DNA from: Ooceraea biroi
Taxonomy: Eukaryota; Arthropoda; Insecta; Hymenoptera; Formicidae
DNA length: 64,000 nt
Assembly (NCBI RefSeq): GCF_003672135.1
Contig: NC_039507.1
Coordinates: 7,021,624-7,085,623, forward strand
Reading direction: 5' to 3'
Of the stretch, positions 61,890 through 64,000 are shown one piece after another. The translations under genes were made by a program, and so were the position numbers. The notes under the pieces are model-generated. The model made no database searches, was not told where the DNA came from, and saw only the letters and a list, made by a program, of their open reading frames with translations. The first letter of the stretch is position 1, and the number at the start of each line of letters is the position of its first letter.

Positions 61890-63372
61890 CTCGGAGGAAG
61901 AGAATGAACTTTACGTTGAGAACGGATGCGCTTAAATGCCGAATATAACGAGTGACATCAGTACCGAATAACATCAATTTTTATCGCTGCCGCGAAATGC
62001 CGTTCTCTCACCGCTGTCAAAATATTTTTTGCGACCAGTGTTGTGGAAGATTAACCGTGGCGAGATGTAGCGAGAGGCCATTAAGGAGGATCGCGATCAA
62101 ACATTAACGAACGCAAGGGGCGATCGTATCATCTCTTATTATTTATGAGTGGCGCATTACGTGATCGTTTCTTTTATTTCCTTTTTCAACAAGATAACTC
62201 ATATGCGTCCAACATCAATTCTTTGCAAGTCTGCAAAAATTTCCGTGACAAATATAGAAAAACACAACATGTGCGATAACAAGCTAGCTTGATAACAATC
62301 GATAATATAGATTAAATCGATATCTCAACTGTTTTTACCATTTACAAGAAGATATCTGACGCAGTAGCAAAGTCGCGCGCATCGTTGGAAAAAGTTTTGT
62401 GAAATTGTGAAATTTTGTTATATTCGGACGACCTATTCTAATCGTTAAGACTTGCTTACACGTCAGCCACTCTATAAGAGTTTTTCAAGGAGGAAATCTG
62501 AGGCACGGAAATCCCGAAATCCCAAAGTGGTTTACGGTCGAATGTTTAAATCCGCTCGCAGCGGATACTAGACCGCATCACCGCAATGATTTCTCTGACC
62601 ATTCCACTATTCGTGGAATACGATCGTAGCTGATAACGCGATGTGGTCACCGGACTACGTGACAGCTGATGGATCGCTTCACACTCTACCCGTTTCAGTC
62701 ACCGATCAGATGGCCTAATGAGAGTCTAACGTTGCCCGATCGTTCCATTAAAGTGTCGACGAAGGCATCAACGATACACATACCGCACCTCTCTTGGCCT
62801 TCTGTACGTTAACTCGATTATAAACGATTGATATAACGTAATCTTTTCTGTGACTTTGCTACCTAAAGATTTGAAGCCTCAACTCATGTGACTTGGACAA
62901 AGTTTCTTACGTGCGATTTAATTTTACACATTTTAATTCGAATAAGTGAAACTTCTTGTGAACTTTGACGTCGTTACTTTGATCACCGCAAAAAAAAGTG
63001 AAATTGCTTCACATATATAGCTGCGTCCAACGCAACGGTCTTCTTTCATCGACGAATATTGCAATGATTGCTGTAATAAATGGATCTTTTCGCGCTGCTA
63101 GTACACTTGACGCCAGCACTACCGTGCCTCTTGACGAATCATAATCTAGCTATTATGTTTATCGCTGTTTAATCTGCAAAGTGTTACAACTAACCTAAAA
63201 CGTTATATACTTATCAAATAAATCTGGACTAATGCAGATTAGTTGCATCATACAGCCCGACTACCCGATCCGAGTATTGCGAGTTTTCACGCTTAAGGCT
63301 TATAAGAATTGCGGAATATACCTACCGACTAAAGTTATGATTCACGCGTGACATAATTGCTTTCCTGCGCAG
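61890..63372. other. Noncoding DNA upstream of the aristaless exon
   Basis: No gene is supported. This is either the last part of a long upstream intron or 5' flanking DNA. Moderately AT-rich. It ends in the pyrimidine-containing acceptor TTGCTTTCCTGCGCAG at 63372. A GGACGACC word near 62427 resembles the tip of the minus-strand mariner ends but is too short to call. Confidence 0.5.
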
Positions 63373-63754
63373 ATCAGTCGTCGCGAGGAGGCAGCGAGCA
63401 GGCCGTCCCGCAGACGAGTCCTGCGAGCAGCACGAGTAGCTCGAGCCAGGTGACTCAGGTGAGCCAGCAGGTGAGCCAGCAATCTCACCCGCAACCTCAC
63501 CAGCAATCGGCGCCAGCATCAACGACGACAACGCCTCAGACCACTCAAATGGGCATCTCCACGGAGGAGGTGAGGCCCGAGGAAGAGGGCTCCCATCCGC
63601 GAGCGGCGCCAACCAGCCCCGAGAGCGAGGCGGAGGCCGACGACTTCGCGCCCAAGAGAAAGCAACGCCGCTACAGGACGACCTTTACCAGCTTCCAGCT
63701 GGAGGAACTCGAGAAAGCCTTCTCCAGGACACACTACCCGGACGTGTTCACGAG
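63373..63754 (+). CDS. aristaless homeobox gene, partial (one exon)
   Basis: A nuclear Paired-like homeodomain transcription factor; in flies it patterns appendage tips and the arista. The exon begins after the acceptor CAG at 63372 and ends in codon AG|G before GTGAGT at 63755. The likely start is the ATG at 63549 (context CAAATGG), giving MGISTEEVRPEEE; fly Aristaless, as I recall, also opens MGISEE. An acidic stretch (SPESEAEADDFAP) follows, then KRKQ and the homeodomain from 63663: RRYRTTFTSFQLEELEKAF with SRTHYPDVFTR, covering positions 1-31 (arm, helix 1 and the turn into helix 2). KAFSRTHYPDVFTR points to Al and not to Arx (RAFQKTHY) or Pph13. The recognition helix and C-terminal OAR region lie beyond the window. 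Upstream of the ATG the same frame is open to the acceptor and is Gln/Ser/Thr-rich, so a longer N-terminus is not excluded. Confidence 0.93.
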
Positions 63755-64000
63755 GTGAGTCAACTTGGCTGTTAATTTAGTTGCTTCGAACTTTGCCTCG
63801 AGTCGAATACATTTCTTTGGTCACGCAAAGATTCATTATTATTATTCAAAACGCATGTACCAAAATTACAAATGTTGTAATTTCAGAAAATTATTGTGCT
63901 AATGGAGTAATCTTTTCGTAAGATAACGTATGAGAGTACGTGGATGCTTCATACTTAAAGCTACGTATTTATTAAATATGAATGCGTTAATTATTACTCA
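63755..64000 (+). other. Start of the intron splitting the aristaless homeobox
   Basis: GTGAGT at 63755-63760 is a consensus donor. The sequence that follows is AT-rich, has stops in all frames and does not continue the homeodomain (EELAMKIG expected), so the intron extends past the right edge. Confidence 0.85.

Noticed and set aside
62420..62440. GGACGACC word as a solo mariner end
   Set aside because: Only about ten bases match the 31-bp ends of the minus-strand mariner and no partner end was seen.
1..64000. tRNA, rRNA, snRNA or known microRNA genes
   Set aside because: A by-eye search for tRNA B-box sequences and for well-known insect microRNA cores gave nothing convincing; a covariance-model scan would be decisive.
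1..64000. CRISPR array, operon or bacterial-type system
   Set aside because: The window has eukaryotic splice sites, mariner elements and an insect homeobox exon; no regularly spaced direct repeats or gene clusters are present.

Overview
The window reads as nuclear DNA of an insect, most likely a hymenopteran and perhaps an ant. That assignment is inference. It rests on an insect-type Aristaless homeobox exon, several mariner-family elements, many CpG-rich stretches alternating with AT-rich ones, and abundant GA/CT, CA and CG simple repeats. Gene content is very low. The one well-supported host coding sequence is a single exon at the far right end (63373-63754), which carries the N-terminus and first half of the homeodomain of aristaless (al), bounded by a 3' splice site and a strong GTGAGT donor. 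The other roughly 63 kb is intergenic or intronic DNA with mobile elements in it.

Layout. Positions 1-19900 hold two nearly identical mariner copies (1122-2375 and 9296-10548), a TTAA-flanked foldback element (6635-7363), an element rich in CCAGTACTGG-like motifs (15563-16536) and a second foldback with 208-bp arms (17642-18452). Around 18900-19931 lies a GC-rich, pyrimidine-tract-rich block that ends in a good splice donor. It could be a noncoding leader exon or promoter region. Positions 19932-38264 are unique-looking noncoding DNA with simple repeats and a few short hairpins.

Positions 38267-61889 hold a third mariner copy (38267-39519), a terminal-inverted-repeat element with a 5-bp target duplication (40197-41291), a palindromic unit (43595-43843), an internally deleted element with 151-bp terminal inverted repeats (47785-48545), a different and almost intact mariner on the minus strand (52296-53581), a possible retroelement protease relic (about 54358-54513), a short Helitron-like element (61340-61575) and a MITE (61582-61889) a few bases after it. 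Positions 61890-64000 are the al exon and its flanks.

The elements are the main biological content. The three plus-strand mariners share the same three coding lesions (a frameshift, a four-codon gap in the catalytic region and a TGA), yet each has its own TA duplication and its own flanking sequence. They therefore look like descendants of an already dead copy that was moved by transposase supplied from elsewhere. The minus-strand mariner keeps its catalytic D,D34D triad and is broken only by a one-base loss near the N-terminus. Several other elements are long inverted repeats without a usable transposase. I found no tRNA, rRNA, known microRNA or CRISPR sequence by eye, and nothing I can support as a new multi-gene system.
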